Positions 12,501-23,511 of a stretch of DNA of 64,000 nucleotides are shown piece by piece. A program made the position numbers and the translations under genes. The stretch comes from Hymenoscyphus infarciens (taxonomy: Eukaryota; Ascomycota; Leotiomycetes; Helotiales; Helotiaceae): NCBI GenBank assembly GCA_001414345.1, contig LLCB01000102.1:114930-178929 (forward strand), written 5' to 3'. The number at the start of each line of letters is the position of its first letter. The stretch's first letter is position 1. The notes beneath the pieces were generated by a model, which was given only the letters and a program-made list of their open reading frames with translations, was not told where the DNA came from and ran no database searches.

Positions 12501-13828
12501 CTCAAGTGCAGTGCTGTCGACTCCTTGAGGACAACGACGTGTGCGCGTCATGCGAATGGGGAAGATTGTATTGGTACAGAGGTACGGAGGTACGGAGAAA
12601 TTGTCTCGAAAGTTGCTGCGCCTACAGTGTTGGCTAGTGCGAGACGTTTTTTCCTTCTTTTGGTCGTTTCTTGCTGCGAGGTTACGCAGTTGTATCCGTA
12701 ATCGACGAAGAGTCTGTTTCGGTTTGGATGAGCAGATAATTACTCCTTTTGAGACGGCTCGCTGTAACGGCACCCACGCTCGCTCTGTTGGTCATCCGTC
12801 ATCTTCGATTCAGAGTCGCATTCTTCGCCGCCCATAGCTGTCCGCACCTGTGTATGAAGCCTGTATGTAATAATGGGCGAGTGGTGCGTGGTGCGCAAAG
12901 GAAGTGACAGTGACAGTGACAGTGGCTGGGCAGAGGTGATGGGAGAGTGAGGATGTCGACGAATAAGAAGTTGGTCTCTTGAATTGCCTCTTCCTCTCTC
13001 CCAAGCCCTCTCCCTCCCTCTCCCTCTCCCTCAGCCAAGCCCTCTTCCTCCCTCTCCCTCAGCCAAGCCCTTGTCTTTCTTGTCTTTCCCGGCTGACACC
13101 GCTCTCCCCCTGGTCCTGGTCCTGGTCCTGGTCCTGGCTCGCCGCCATCCCGCTCCCAGCTCCCATTAGGTTTTCTGCTCCCAACACCTCGACACCCCGA
13201 TGCCGATGCGTCCGATGTGAGCCATCAGAGCCCTCACCTCACTCTCACCCCTACCCTTACCCTCACCCTCACCTCACCCCATGCTCAAGTACCGACCCTC
13301 CTCCCTTCCCATCAAGCTCTTGTCTGTCCAGAATCATCCCACTCCCACTCCCACTCCCACTCCTCACCTCCCCTCACCTCCCCTCACCTCACCAGAACAC
13401 GACTCCTACCACCATTCGATCCTTCTTTGAGTCTTTGACAACCTCCCAATAACCGTCTTCCTGACCACCACCCATTGGAATACTTATTGATGCCACATAG
13501 CTGCGTTGCACCTCCACGTCCATGTACTACTTGCCGACAAGAATCAAAACCGCCACCAAGACCACCACCAAACCTCATACAATCCCACCAAAATACCATG
13601 TCTAGTACAACCGGGCCTCCCCGTCAATAAGTGATTTGCTTTTTTGGAAAATCTCGTGGGAGATTGTGTAACATTCACTTATCCCCGTCCGTCAAACTTA
13701 TATCATTCACCTCCATCACACACTTAAAATATCCCGAGCTAGTCGATGACCACCGAGATCACCACCACCCGAGAAATTTCTGACATTCCATCCTCCCTTC
13801 GACATCACAACATATCAAACCATCCAAC
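9531..13828. other. Long gene-poor intergenic stretch
   Basis: There is no supported gene in about 4.3 kb. The longest open frames (for example minus strand 10,960-11,400, 146 codons, and 11,250-11,720) overlap one another in different frames and show no family motif. Short direct repeats occur near 9,900-9,936 (CGATATCGTCA twice) and 10,676-10,710 (CAACAAGAACCCC units). The last 900 bases before the next gene are dominated by pyrimidine-rich low complexity. Confidence 0.5.
12990..13440 (+). repeat. Pyrimidine-rich low-complexity tract upstream of 13,829 gene
   Basis: This is a series of imperfect short tandem repeats. CCCTCT-type units lie near 13,005-13,070, CTGGTC hexamers near 13,108-13,137, CACCCT/ACCCTC units near 13,235-13,280, and CCCACT units near 13,338-13,365. 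All are strand-asymmetric (C/T on plus). Such CT tracts are common in fungal promoters and leaders. Open frames across it only encode Ser/Pro/Leu repeats. Confidence 0.75.
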
Positions 13829-15276
13829 ATGCATCAACCTCTTCGCAGACAACCCACCTTCCACCGCGGAAGCAGTAGTACCTCGGACTCTCATGCGAGT
13901 GGGGAATCTCAAGAGTCACAAAGCACAGCGCCTACCTCAGTCAACGATGAACCACGACCCTCGGCGCATCGTGCATACACACAGGAGCCCCTTCCATCGA
14001 AACGCGAGTACGAAACTTCACCGTCGATGACCTATTGCGCGCGATCGTCCGTAGAGACATATGCCTCCGGAGCATCAGAAGAGGAGCTGTTCTTGGAACC
14101 AGAGTCATTCACACAAGAACCAGATGGCTATGACGTCCCCGAGTACCGCGAGGTTGTCGAAACTGATTTACGTCCAACAAACCCCTCTGATTTCGCCGAC
14201 TACTTTCCCTCGACGAACCGATTATATATTCGCCATGACGATACCACATATGATGGAAACATGAATCTTCGAGTGGACACGGAAGGAACGGATCGACGAA
14301 AGGAGAATGTCCAACTATTCCATCTTCGTATGCAGGACTTGAAGAAGCGGGAATTCTCCCTCCGTCGTTACGAACGTTCATCCGGTCGCGAAGTTTGTCA
14401 TTCCGCCCGAAAGTATGCCAAGTCAGCAGAGCAACGTCCTCCACTGACAAGATCTATGAGCAATGCTTTTGCCAGTATGAGGAGGCCGGATTTCAAGCGA
14501 ACCAATTCCATCATGTCAACGCACAGTCAAAAGAGCGCTAGTAGTATCCAGCGACAGGATAGTGGATATGGCGGTTCTGTTCACGAAGATGATATTGAGA
14601 TTGCCGACTTCATGTCAGATCTCAAGTTGAAAACGCCGTCTATTCCAACCAACACCACCAAACTCGAATTTTCCAACTACGCCCAGATTGAGGTAAAGCG
14701 TCGAGGCTCGAAAAGCAACAAGCGTTATGAATTTCATTACTGGGGATACAAATACACCTGGAAACGTGTGGCCGAAAAGTACGCCGAGGGAAAATCCGTT
14801 GCTTATCATTTACACAAGGGAGAAGGACCAGCTATCGCTCATATCGTTCCGGAGCTGCGATCACCTACTCAAATCCAGAGGGAAGTTGCCGCTGGTGGAT
14901 GGGTGCCTCCTTGCTCGATGTGGATTAGTGATACAAGCGTTGTGGAGGCACTCACTGATGTCGCGGAGTAAGTTTATAGTTTTCATTTCAGCTTTCAATG
15001 GAGATGAATTCTAATTACTCTTTTAGTGTCATAATTGCCACAGGCCTCATCGCTCTTGTCGATGACTGCATCAAGCAGAGATTCAACTCCAAGACAAAAC
15101 ACAACCACCACACGGTCACCTTACCGCTTACTCCCATCAAATACGACATGGAGTTTGTATCACCAAAGGCTATGGTTGAACATATGTTCAAACGCACCAA
15201 TTCCAGTGGATCCTCCAAGGACCGGGATTATAGCAGAGGCTCGCCTGTTAAATATCAGAGTCCCGTGAGGTCTTAG
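13829..15276 (+). CDS. Conserved-looking fungal protein of unknown function, 462 aa
   Basis: The exons are 13,829-14,967 and 15,027-15,276, with a 59-nt intron (GTAAGT...TTTTAG) that joins GA to T and stays in frame to the TAG at 15,274-15,276. The first roughly 270 residues are Ser/Thr/Glu-rich and look disordered, with phospho-type motifs such as RQDSGYGGS. A compact C-terminal domain starts near residue 285 and contains the aromatic motif EFHYWGYKYTWKR, then a segment with HIVPEL, GGWVPPC and a hydrophobic helix ending in VDDCIKQRF, which spans the splice site. I recall similar YWG-KY-WKR proteins in other Pezizomycotina without assigned function. No signal peptide or clear transmembrane segment. 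The ATG follows a pyrimidine-rich leader. Confidence 0.82.
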
Positions 15277-16585
15277 TAGACTGATATCGGATGATTTTAT
15301 TTTTTCTCTTTTTATATAAGATACCGGACTTACAGTACGACGTTTCAATACGTTGGTGGGCAATACGACAGGACCTGCGGGACTTTAAGCAGGGAATAAG
15401 TTTATGAATACACAATGGACACACAGTACATGCAATGGATGGGGTTATGGATATGAGGGCGTGGACTGGGCGTGGCATGGGTTTGGGAAGGAAGTAGGAT
15501 TTGTACATATGTACATGAGCATTTTCATCATACTAGCGTTTGCTTTTTCTTTTATTCCTCTCAAATTCATTTGATGAGATGAGATATATATTTGAGGAGA
15601 TCCCATCGATTGATGGTCGTATCTAATATTTCTACTTTATTTCTTCATTCTATATCATGTGAAAGCAGGACATGAACACGGTACTAATTAAAATCTTGAC
15701 TATGCTCACCAAAGGCCGGATCAACGAAAAACTCTGTGCTAAAACCAAGACACGGAGACGAGGGATACTAAAACCAAGATCGAGATCGAGATCGAGAGTG
15801 AGAGGAATCGAGACCTAAGAGGCTTCAGTAATAAGTGTCCCCAAACTGCCTACCCCCCGGAACAATTTACTTTAAACCTTGGGCCTTTTATGGTTCTAAA
15901 TTTAAAATGACCCCGGTTCAAATTCTAAACATTTCCTAGGGATTTAAGTTAATAACCTTGAATTCGTTTTAAAGAGAAAATTTAGAACGAGAGATATAGA
16001 CGGGACTTTCCTTTTGTTGGAAGTTGGCTTAGAATATATACCACTGTTGCTACTAGAGAGACGAAGGGGGGTTTGGGGGGGGGGGGGGGAGGGGTGGAAG
16101 TGGTAGAAGTGGTGGAAGTGGTGGAAGTGGTGGAGAGGTAGAAGTGATTTGCTTGATTATTGTTTAGTGTTAAAGGATAGAGGTAGAGATAGTGGGATGG
16201 AAAGGTGGAGTGATAGAGAGATAGAGGGATAGAAAGATGGAGGGATGGAAAGATAGAGGGATAGAAAGACAGAGTGAGGTAGAGACAGAGTAAGGTAGAG
16301 ACGAGTAGATAATAAAGAATAATAGTATCCTATTAATTATAAGATCTTATAAAACGAGGTCACTACTACTACGCTAAAAACTTTATAGTCGGCTCTACGA
16401 CACCGGTGCTCTACGTAAGCTACGGGAACTATTTCAGATCTTATAGTAACCTCGTTCTAAGGTTATAGTCTTATTAAGTATTTTCTTTGATATAAGATAT
16501 TAGCTCTTTAGAAAGAATATTACTTTTGTTAATAGTAAATAAGTTTAATTAATTATATATGAAAATAAAAATAATAGTAAAGAGA
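15277..16585. other. Intergenic transition into AT block, with minisatellites
   Basis: No gene was seen. GATCGA triplets lie near 15,776-15,797. A G-rich segment at 16,066-16,094 contains runs of 6, 15 and 4 G. It is followed by a 9-bp GTGGTGGAA-like minisatellite (about 16,095-16,145) and GATAGAGGGATAGAAA-like repeats to about 16,310. From about 16,310 the sequence becomes AT-rich. Confidence 0.6.
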
Positions 16586-17135
16586 ATAAAAACTTTTTCA
16601 GAATTAATAAAGTAACTCTAAAAGCCTCGAAATACGTTTAGATAACTGTTAGATAGTCTAGAAAGAGACTAAAGCACTCTATAATTATACTGAATAATTA
16701 TAGTAGTAGTAGTAGTAGGAAAAAGAGAGGCTTATAAAGAGCCTCTATTCCTCTCTCTAGAGCACCAGCGACTAACGAAGACAGTATAACGAACTAAGGA
16801 GAGTAGAGTACGAGGGAACGGAAGAGAGCATTAGACTACGTAGACGCGATAGAGAAGAGCCTAATCTAAACAATACTCGACTCGGTGATAAAGGAGAGAG
16901 GTATACGCTAACTTACTACACCTCTCTACTATATCACCGAGTTAGAGAGATAAGCTCCGAATAGACAGTAGTAGGAACTAAAGAAAAGGAGAATCGTACT
17001 CGTAAGAAAGCTCGAGAGGCGAAGAAGAACGAGCTAAAAGGCTATATAAACTAGAATAGAAGATATACTACTTGCTCTTAGAGCTCGGCCTATAGCCTAC
17101 GTAGCGTAAGAATAATAATAATAATAATAATAGTA
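16586..17135 (+). mobile_element. Internally deleted LINE derivative (about 550 bp), weakly RIPed
   Basis: The first 315 bases match the 5' end of the LINE at 58,338. The last 240 bases match the 3' ends of the LINEs at 43,830-44,060 and 63,340-63,550, ending in the same GTAGCGTAAGAATAATAAT tail. Everything between (about 5 kb in the long copy) is missing. It retains CG and CA dinucleotides that are TA in the long copies, so it is far less mutated. An 11-bp perfect inverted repeat, ACTCGGTGATA at 16,880-16,890 and TATCACCGAGT at 16,932-16,942, sits at the join. It has SINE-like structure and probably depended on the LINE enzymes. Confidence 0.75.
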
Positions 17136-17215
17136 AAGAGATAAATAGTAAATAGATAAATAGTAAAGAGATAAATAGTTAAGAGATAAATAGTAAATAC
17201 TAGACGTAGTATTTT
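17130..17215 (+). repeat. AGTAAAGAGATAAAT tandem array at LINE-derivative tail
   Basis: Directly after the AAT-type tail come five or so imperfect copies of a 14-16 bp unit AGTAAAGAGATAAAT. It looks like an expanded 3' tail or target-site array of the short LINE derivative. Confidence 0.6.
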
Positions 17216-18880
17216 CTAAACGTCTCTTAGCTCGTTATTACTTTTTAGTACGCTTTTAATACTAAAACTAAGTAAAAACCACTTATATATCTACTTTTAT
17301 TCTTATAATTAATTAATAACTATAATATAAAATAGTAAAGAAATACTAAAGATCTAAAGATTACTAGACCTCTAAACGAAAGACTTCTTTAATATAAGGT
17401 CTTAGTTTAGTAGTATACTATTATTATTAGTAGAAGTAGATAGAATACTAATAAGTAAGAGTTACTTCTTTAGACATAAGATAACCTAGATTATATATCT
17501 ATTTCTAAGAGTAGTATTAGAGATCTTAGTTTCTATTACTTTTTATATAAGAATACTTAATTTTATATAATATATATATAGTAGAGATGAAAAAAGAGTA
17601 GTGTTTTAGCTTTCTCTACTTTAGTTAGCCTAGTACTCTAGAGAGAATAAGCTACCTCTCTCTATTAGAAAAGGAGAGAATAGGCTAATTTCACTTATAG
17701 ACTAGGCTAAATTAGATAGAAGAGATACTAAATTTAGATAGAAGAGATAAGGAAGACTAAAAGATAGAGCTAGGTAAGAAGAGATACTAGAGAGAATAGA
17801 ATAGAATAGGAAGTATATAAGTAAAAAGTATTAAAATAAGCAAAAAGTAATAAAAAGTACTAATATTATAGACTAATTTAAGAAGTATTAAAAATAATAA
17901 TATTATTAAAGCTACTAAAAGACGAGATATTATACCTAAATTACGTATTATTCTAGTAGATTAGTAATAACCTAATTCTCTTTATTCTACTACTTACTTT
18001 CTAAGTTCTTTTAAATAGTACTAAATTAAGTGCTCTACTAGGTACTTGATTTACTATAGTAAAACCTCTGTTTTTAAGTACTAATTAGAGACTAATATTA
18101 TATGCTTTTCTTAGATAGTACTACTTACGCTAAATCTACTACTATTCTCTCTTTTAAATAAAATATAGAGTATATAGACATTTAGTATAGTATAGCAGCT
18201 ATACGCTTATATTTTATTTAGAGAGAGAGATAGTAATAATACTATAAATAATATATTTAAGGCTAGTATATACCCTGCCTAGCCTCCTCTATAGACTAGG
18301 AATAGCTACTCTAATACCTTAGATAGAAAAGGATAAGCGGAATAAATTTCAGAATAGGATTAGAGTAGCTAGAAGAAGTAATATATTAGAATAGGATTAG
18401 GCGAGATAGCTTTAAAATAGAGATAGAAAGGAGAAGGATTATTAAAGTAGAATAGAATAATAGATTAGATAGAGAAACCTAAAACACTGAAAAAGAGAGT
18501 TATATTTAAGCGAGAAACTAAGCTAAAAATTAGCTAAGAACGCTTAGAAAATACTAGACTAAGTAGATAAATAGTAAAGAGATAATCTTCTTATATTTAC
18601 TATAGTTTCATAGATTTAGCTAAGCTTTAACTCTTTTAAGAGCTAGATATACTAATTATAATAAGTACTTCTAAAGATTCTATAACTTAGTTAGAGTATT
18701 ATAATATAGTAAGATTTAGAATATTATAGTAAACGCTTAGAAGAAAATAACTACTAAAGCTTTATATATAAATACTTAGATAGCTAGAGCTTAACTATAC
18801 TAAGAAGTATTATTCGTTTATTTAAAAAGTAAAATATATAAGTAGTATAAAGACTTTCTATATTTATTTAATTAGTATAT
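17216..18880. other. AT-rich RIPed sequence, unclassified
   Basis: TAA/TAG-dense sequence without a recognisable coding relic or terminal repeats. Probably transposon debris. Confidence 0.5.
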
Positions 18881-19646
18881 TATAATAGTCTACTCTTTAG
18901 ACTATTCTAGAGAGCTAGGGTTATTCGCTATATATAAGGTTTTAGCTATTATATCTTTAGCTTTTAGCTCTATTCTTTTATATTATCTAATTTAGAAAGG
19001 TTATATACGTTCGTCTAGACTTTTAGACAACGTTTATAGAGTTTAAGCTTTTATATTAGCTAATATATATTAGTCTTTAGTTTTAAACCTTTTAGTATAG
19101 TCTAATCTCTTATATATAGCTACTTACTCTTCTATAGTTAGAAAAGACTAGTTTAGTCTTTTCTTCTATATTAGAACCTAGTATCTACGTATATTATTCT
19201 ATTAAACGTACTCTTATATAGCTCTTCTATAGTAGTATATATTTTATACTATTATATAGAAAGACTAAACTTAACTTTACTAAAAATAGTCTATTATAAT
19301 ATTATACTCGAGTACGTTAGTATACTTATTTGAATTCAATTTAGTCTAGATTTAGATTAGTTATAATAATCTCTTAAATAGCTAAGATTCTAGAGATCTT
19401 CTAAATAGTTTATAATATTAGAGTTTAGTATTTATTAAATAGCTAGTAAAATTATATTTTTGATATATTAAAAAGAGCGGAATATACTAAGTATTTTAGA
19501 GACTTCTAAAAACTCTCTCTATATAAAGACTACTATATAAGATTTAAGAAGTTAACTACTTATAAAAGTTATTATAAAAGGCTTTTAAATTATCTACTTC
19601 TTAAAACTCTCTCTAAACTAATATTATATCGAGTTTTAGAAAGACT
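18881..19646 (+). mobile_element. Partial gag-LTR element: 5' LTR plus start of internal region
   Basis: Positions 18,881-19,256 are a plus-oriented copy of the LTR seen at 53,301-53,612. They are followed by about 390 bp matching the internal leader after that LTR (compare 53,613-54,010). The element then stops where the opposite-oriented copy at 19,647 begins, so the two lie head to head. It is heavily RIPed. Confidence 0.65.
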
Positions 19647-22600
19647 TATAATAGTACGAAATATATACTACTATAGAAGAGATATATAGAAGTGCGTTTA
19701 ATAGAATAATATACGTAGATACTAGGCTCTAATATAGAAGAAAAAGCTAAACTAGCCTTTTCTAACTCTAGAAGAGTAAGTAGCTATATATAAGAGATAG
19801 AACGATATAAAAGAGATACGAAACTAAATAATAATATATATTAGCTAATATAAAAGCCTAAACTCTATAAAGTACGTCTAAAAGTCTAGATAGACGTATA
19901 GACGTATATAACCTTCTTAAATTAGATAATATAAAATAATAATAGCTAAAAGCTAAATATACTATAGCTAAACTTTATATATAGTAGATACTCTTAGCTA
20001 TTTAGAATAGTCTAGGTAATAAGTTATTATATCTCTCTCTATTATTATCTTAAGTCTTTATTATACTATTAGAGTTAAATTAGAATAGTATAAGTAAAAA
20101 GGTAGATTAGAGTCTAAATTATAACTAATCTAGTTTAAAGATGTTTTATTTATTAAAATGATTATAAGCGAGATATTTATTAGTTTTAAGTCTAAATTAT
20201 AATTATAAATACTTATGAAAGAGACTTTGTTTCTAGTTCTTCTATATTAAAAGTAAGTATTCGCGTTTATTAAAAGAGTATAGTCTAATTCTATTCTATA
20301 GATTAGAAAAAGTTTAAAATAGAGTTAGATATTACTTAGTCGTAGAATAGTAGTAATATCTTAGCTAAGAGTTTACTTCTTTCGTTCTAATAGAGAGTAT
20401 ACTTTAACTAATTTATATCTAATTCGAATTCTCTAATTCGATTTACTAAAAGAGTATAGATCTATTTAAACTTAGATTAGCGGATATTTAGAATAAAATT
20501 AGAAATAAAAAGTTGAAAAGGTAATATTAAAGATAGTAATAACTTAGCTAAGAGCTTACTTTAAGAGTATACTAATTTATATCTAATTTAAATTTAAATA
20601 AAACTTCTAGCTTAGCTAGAAGTAAAAGAAAGTAAAAAAGTAAAGAATATAAGACTCTATACTAGAGTTAGTAAGGTTTTAGCTAGTTAAAAGCGTTTAT
20701 TACTAAAAGTTAAAAATATTATTTAAAGTATTTAGGAATAATAAAAAGAAGAATAGTTTTAGCTAGTTAAAGTTATTACTAAAGTTATTAAAGTTTAAAA
20801 GTATTATCTAAAGTTTAAGATAATAAAAAGAGATAGTTTTAGATAGTTAAAAGCGAAGTTATTACTAAGTTATTAAAGTTGAAATTATTAAAATTATTAT
20901 CTAAGTATCTAGAGATAATAAAAGAGATAGTTTTAGCTAATTAAATAAACTTAATACTAAAGTTATTATATTATCTTATTTCTCTCTTTTATAATTTAGG
21001 TCTAAATTAGAGTACTTAAAGACTTATTTATTATCTTCTAATTCTAATTCTACTTTATCTAATTCTACTCTTAAAGTAATAGAAGATTCGCTATTAGATT
21101 ATAGAGAGTTTAGTTCTAGACTAGATAGAGAGGTATTTTCTTAAACCAAAGTACTAATATTATATAACTTAGTATTTTAGTATTACTTTTTATCTATAGC
21201 TAAAAGATTAGATACTATTCTAGTAAAGTTGTTTTTCTAATCTCTTTTCTTTATAGTAGCTAAGTTTTAGAGCTAAGGTATACTCTTTTCCTATATATAA
21301 AAGAACTTATCTAATTTCTATACTTCTCTAAGTATAGCTATACTTAAAAAGCGACTTCTAAAATTAGTAAAAGTTTCTTTAGCGTTTATCTATAAAGATC
21401 TAAAAGCGTTCTAAGTATTCTTCTTCTTATAACTAGTTAAAAAGTATATATTTAAAAGAGTAATTATATCTTAAGAGTTATAGAAAGTAAGGTCTAACTC
21501 TAACTTATATCTAGGCTCTAGATAGTTCCTAGCTAGTCTAGTTATTATATTCTAAATAAGAGCTTTTTAGATTAGAGAGATACTAAAATAATTAGTATTT
21601 ATATAGAGTCTATTATATACTAATATCTTCTATTATTAGTATATAAGTAAACTAATACTATTATTTAAGAGTTTAATCTTTTTAGTTATCTTACTTTTCT
21701 ATTAAGATTAGAGAGTATTTAATATGTTTTCAAAACTAAGTTAGATAAGAGAATATTAAAAGGTATTAGAGATAGCTACTTATAGCTAAAAGAGAGATAA
21801 AAGGTTTAAAGAAGAGTTTAAAAGAGAGTTAGCTTAAAGAGAGTTTAGAGTAGTAAGTTATTAACTTTAAATATTACTTATTCTCTTTTTAAGCTTAGCT
21901 AGCTAATCTTTTATCCTTTGTTCTTCTACTTCTAAAGTTTATATAACTGTCTATATCTAGTCTATATTTAAGAAGTCTTACTTATTATCTTATTAAGATC
22001 TTCTATTCTTTAATATATAGATACTATTTAGTTAGCTTTTAGAAGAGTATCTTTTAGTAAAAAGAGTAGCTCTAGAAGATAGTTTAATACCTTATAGTAA
22101 AACTAGTTTAAAGAGACTTAAAGTCTCTTAGAAATTCAATATAATATCGATTTAGAAGAGAGAGAGAAGTAAGATTAGATTTAAAAGCCTTTATAATAAC
22201 TATAGTATATTAACTATACTAAATCTTATATAGTATTTTCTATATAAAGAGAGTTATTAGAAGCCTCGAGAACACTTAGTATATCCTACTTCCTTAATAT
22301 ATATATATGATTTTTACTAGCTATTTATAACTAATACTAAACTCTAATATTACTAGCTATTTAGAAAGTCTCTAGAATCTTAGCTATTTAAGATTATCGT
22401 CGTTTAGATCTAATTCTAGTCTAAAGTAAAACAGATATATTATTAACTTCGAATTTAAAACAAAAGTAATAATATACTTAAAAGAGATATTATTTATACT
22501 ATTACTAGTGAAGAAGAGTTTAGTCTTTTTATATAATAGTACGAAATATATACTACTATAGAAGAGGTATATAAGAGTATATTTAATAGAATAATATATA

Positions 22601-22916
22601 TAGATACTAAGCTCTAATATAAAAGAAAAGGCTAAACTAGTCTTTTCTAACTCTAGAAGAGTAGATAGCTATATATAAGAGATCGGATAATATAAAAGAG
22701 ATATAAAACTAAATAATAATATATATTAGCTAATATAAAAGCTCGAACTCTATAAAGTACGTCTAAAAGTCTAGATAGACGTATAGACGTACGTAATCTT
22801 TCTAAATTAGATAATATAAAATAATAATAGCTAAAAGCTAAATATACTATAGCTAAACCTTATATATAGTAGATACTCCTAGTTATCTAGAATAGCTTAG
22901 ATAATAAGCTATTATA
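19647..22916 (-). mobile_element. Gag-only LTR retroelement, minus orientation, RIPed
   Basis: Direct LTRs at 19,647-20,031 and 22,532-22,916 (both 385 bp) flank about 2.5 kb of internal sequence colinear with the elements at 53,301-56,099 (opposite strand) and 56,528-58,313. The internal gag-like relic reads on the minus strand. LTRs of this copy carry an extra segment of about 55 bp with ACGTCTA...TAGACGT palindromes. No matching 5-bp duplication was found at its two ends, so it may have been rearranged. No polymerase relic is visible in 2.5 kb. Confidence 0.7.
20676..20975. repeat. Tandem 80-95 bp repeat (about 4 units) inside LTR element
   Basis: The motif GTTTTAGCTAGTTAAA recurs at about 20,676, 20,756, 20,836 and 20,930, each followed by similar sequence (TTATTACTAAAGTTATTAAAG and ATCTAAG...AGATAATAAAA). 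The sister element at 57,440-57,560 has a single unit, so the array expanded in this copy or contracted in the other. Confidence 0.6.
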
Positions 22917-23511
22917 ATATTAATCTTTTAGACTTAAAGATATTTATACTATATAGTTTATTTATTTATTTCTTTTAGACTTATTAGTCTATTAAGATAT
23001 AAAAAGTATAAATATTCTATTAAAGACTAAAAAGTAATTAATAAATAGAAATAGATAACTATAGACTATAAGCTTACTATATAACCTATAAGCCGAGAGT
23101 TTTAGTGTTCCTTACGTAACCCGTGTTTTTATCTTTTATCTTTTAACTTTTACGAGGTGGCCTGAACACCCGACAGTATAATATAGATAATGTAGATACT
23201 ATAGATAGTGTTCTACTAATTTGTACGCAGTAGGTAACGGGACTCTTTCGTGCCTCATATTCCAGGTTTAAGAAGCGGGCCGATTCTTAGCGCGATTTCC
23301 AAAATTCATCCAGAGCTTCCTATCAACCACCAATTCAACAACATCCCCATCCTCGAGATTGATCGCCCCGTCTCAAAGCCCCTTCGACGGGCGAATACTA
23401 GGGCATCCAACGCAATCTGCAAACCCCCACACTCCTCCAAAAGTCAATTGGGAATCCAAATTCTGCCCACCCCTTCAACTCGGGCGTAGCTGCACGCCCT
23501 CCTCGACCACC
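22917..23511. other. AT block edge and Mrp51 upstream region
   Basis: Composition changes from AT-rich to normal near 23,100-23,140. The rest is the presumed promoter and leader of the Mrp51 gene. The reading frame is open upstream of its ATG to 23,359 but has no ATG there. Confidence 0.55.

Noticed and set aside
12979..13452. 157-codon Pro/Ser/Leu frame
   Set aside because: Entirely low-complexity pyrimidine repeats, open in two overlapping frames; no coding signal.
23359..23511. N-terminal extension of Mrp51
   Set aside because: The frame is open but has no ATG before 23,512; the targeting-peptide-like sequence begins at 23,512.
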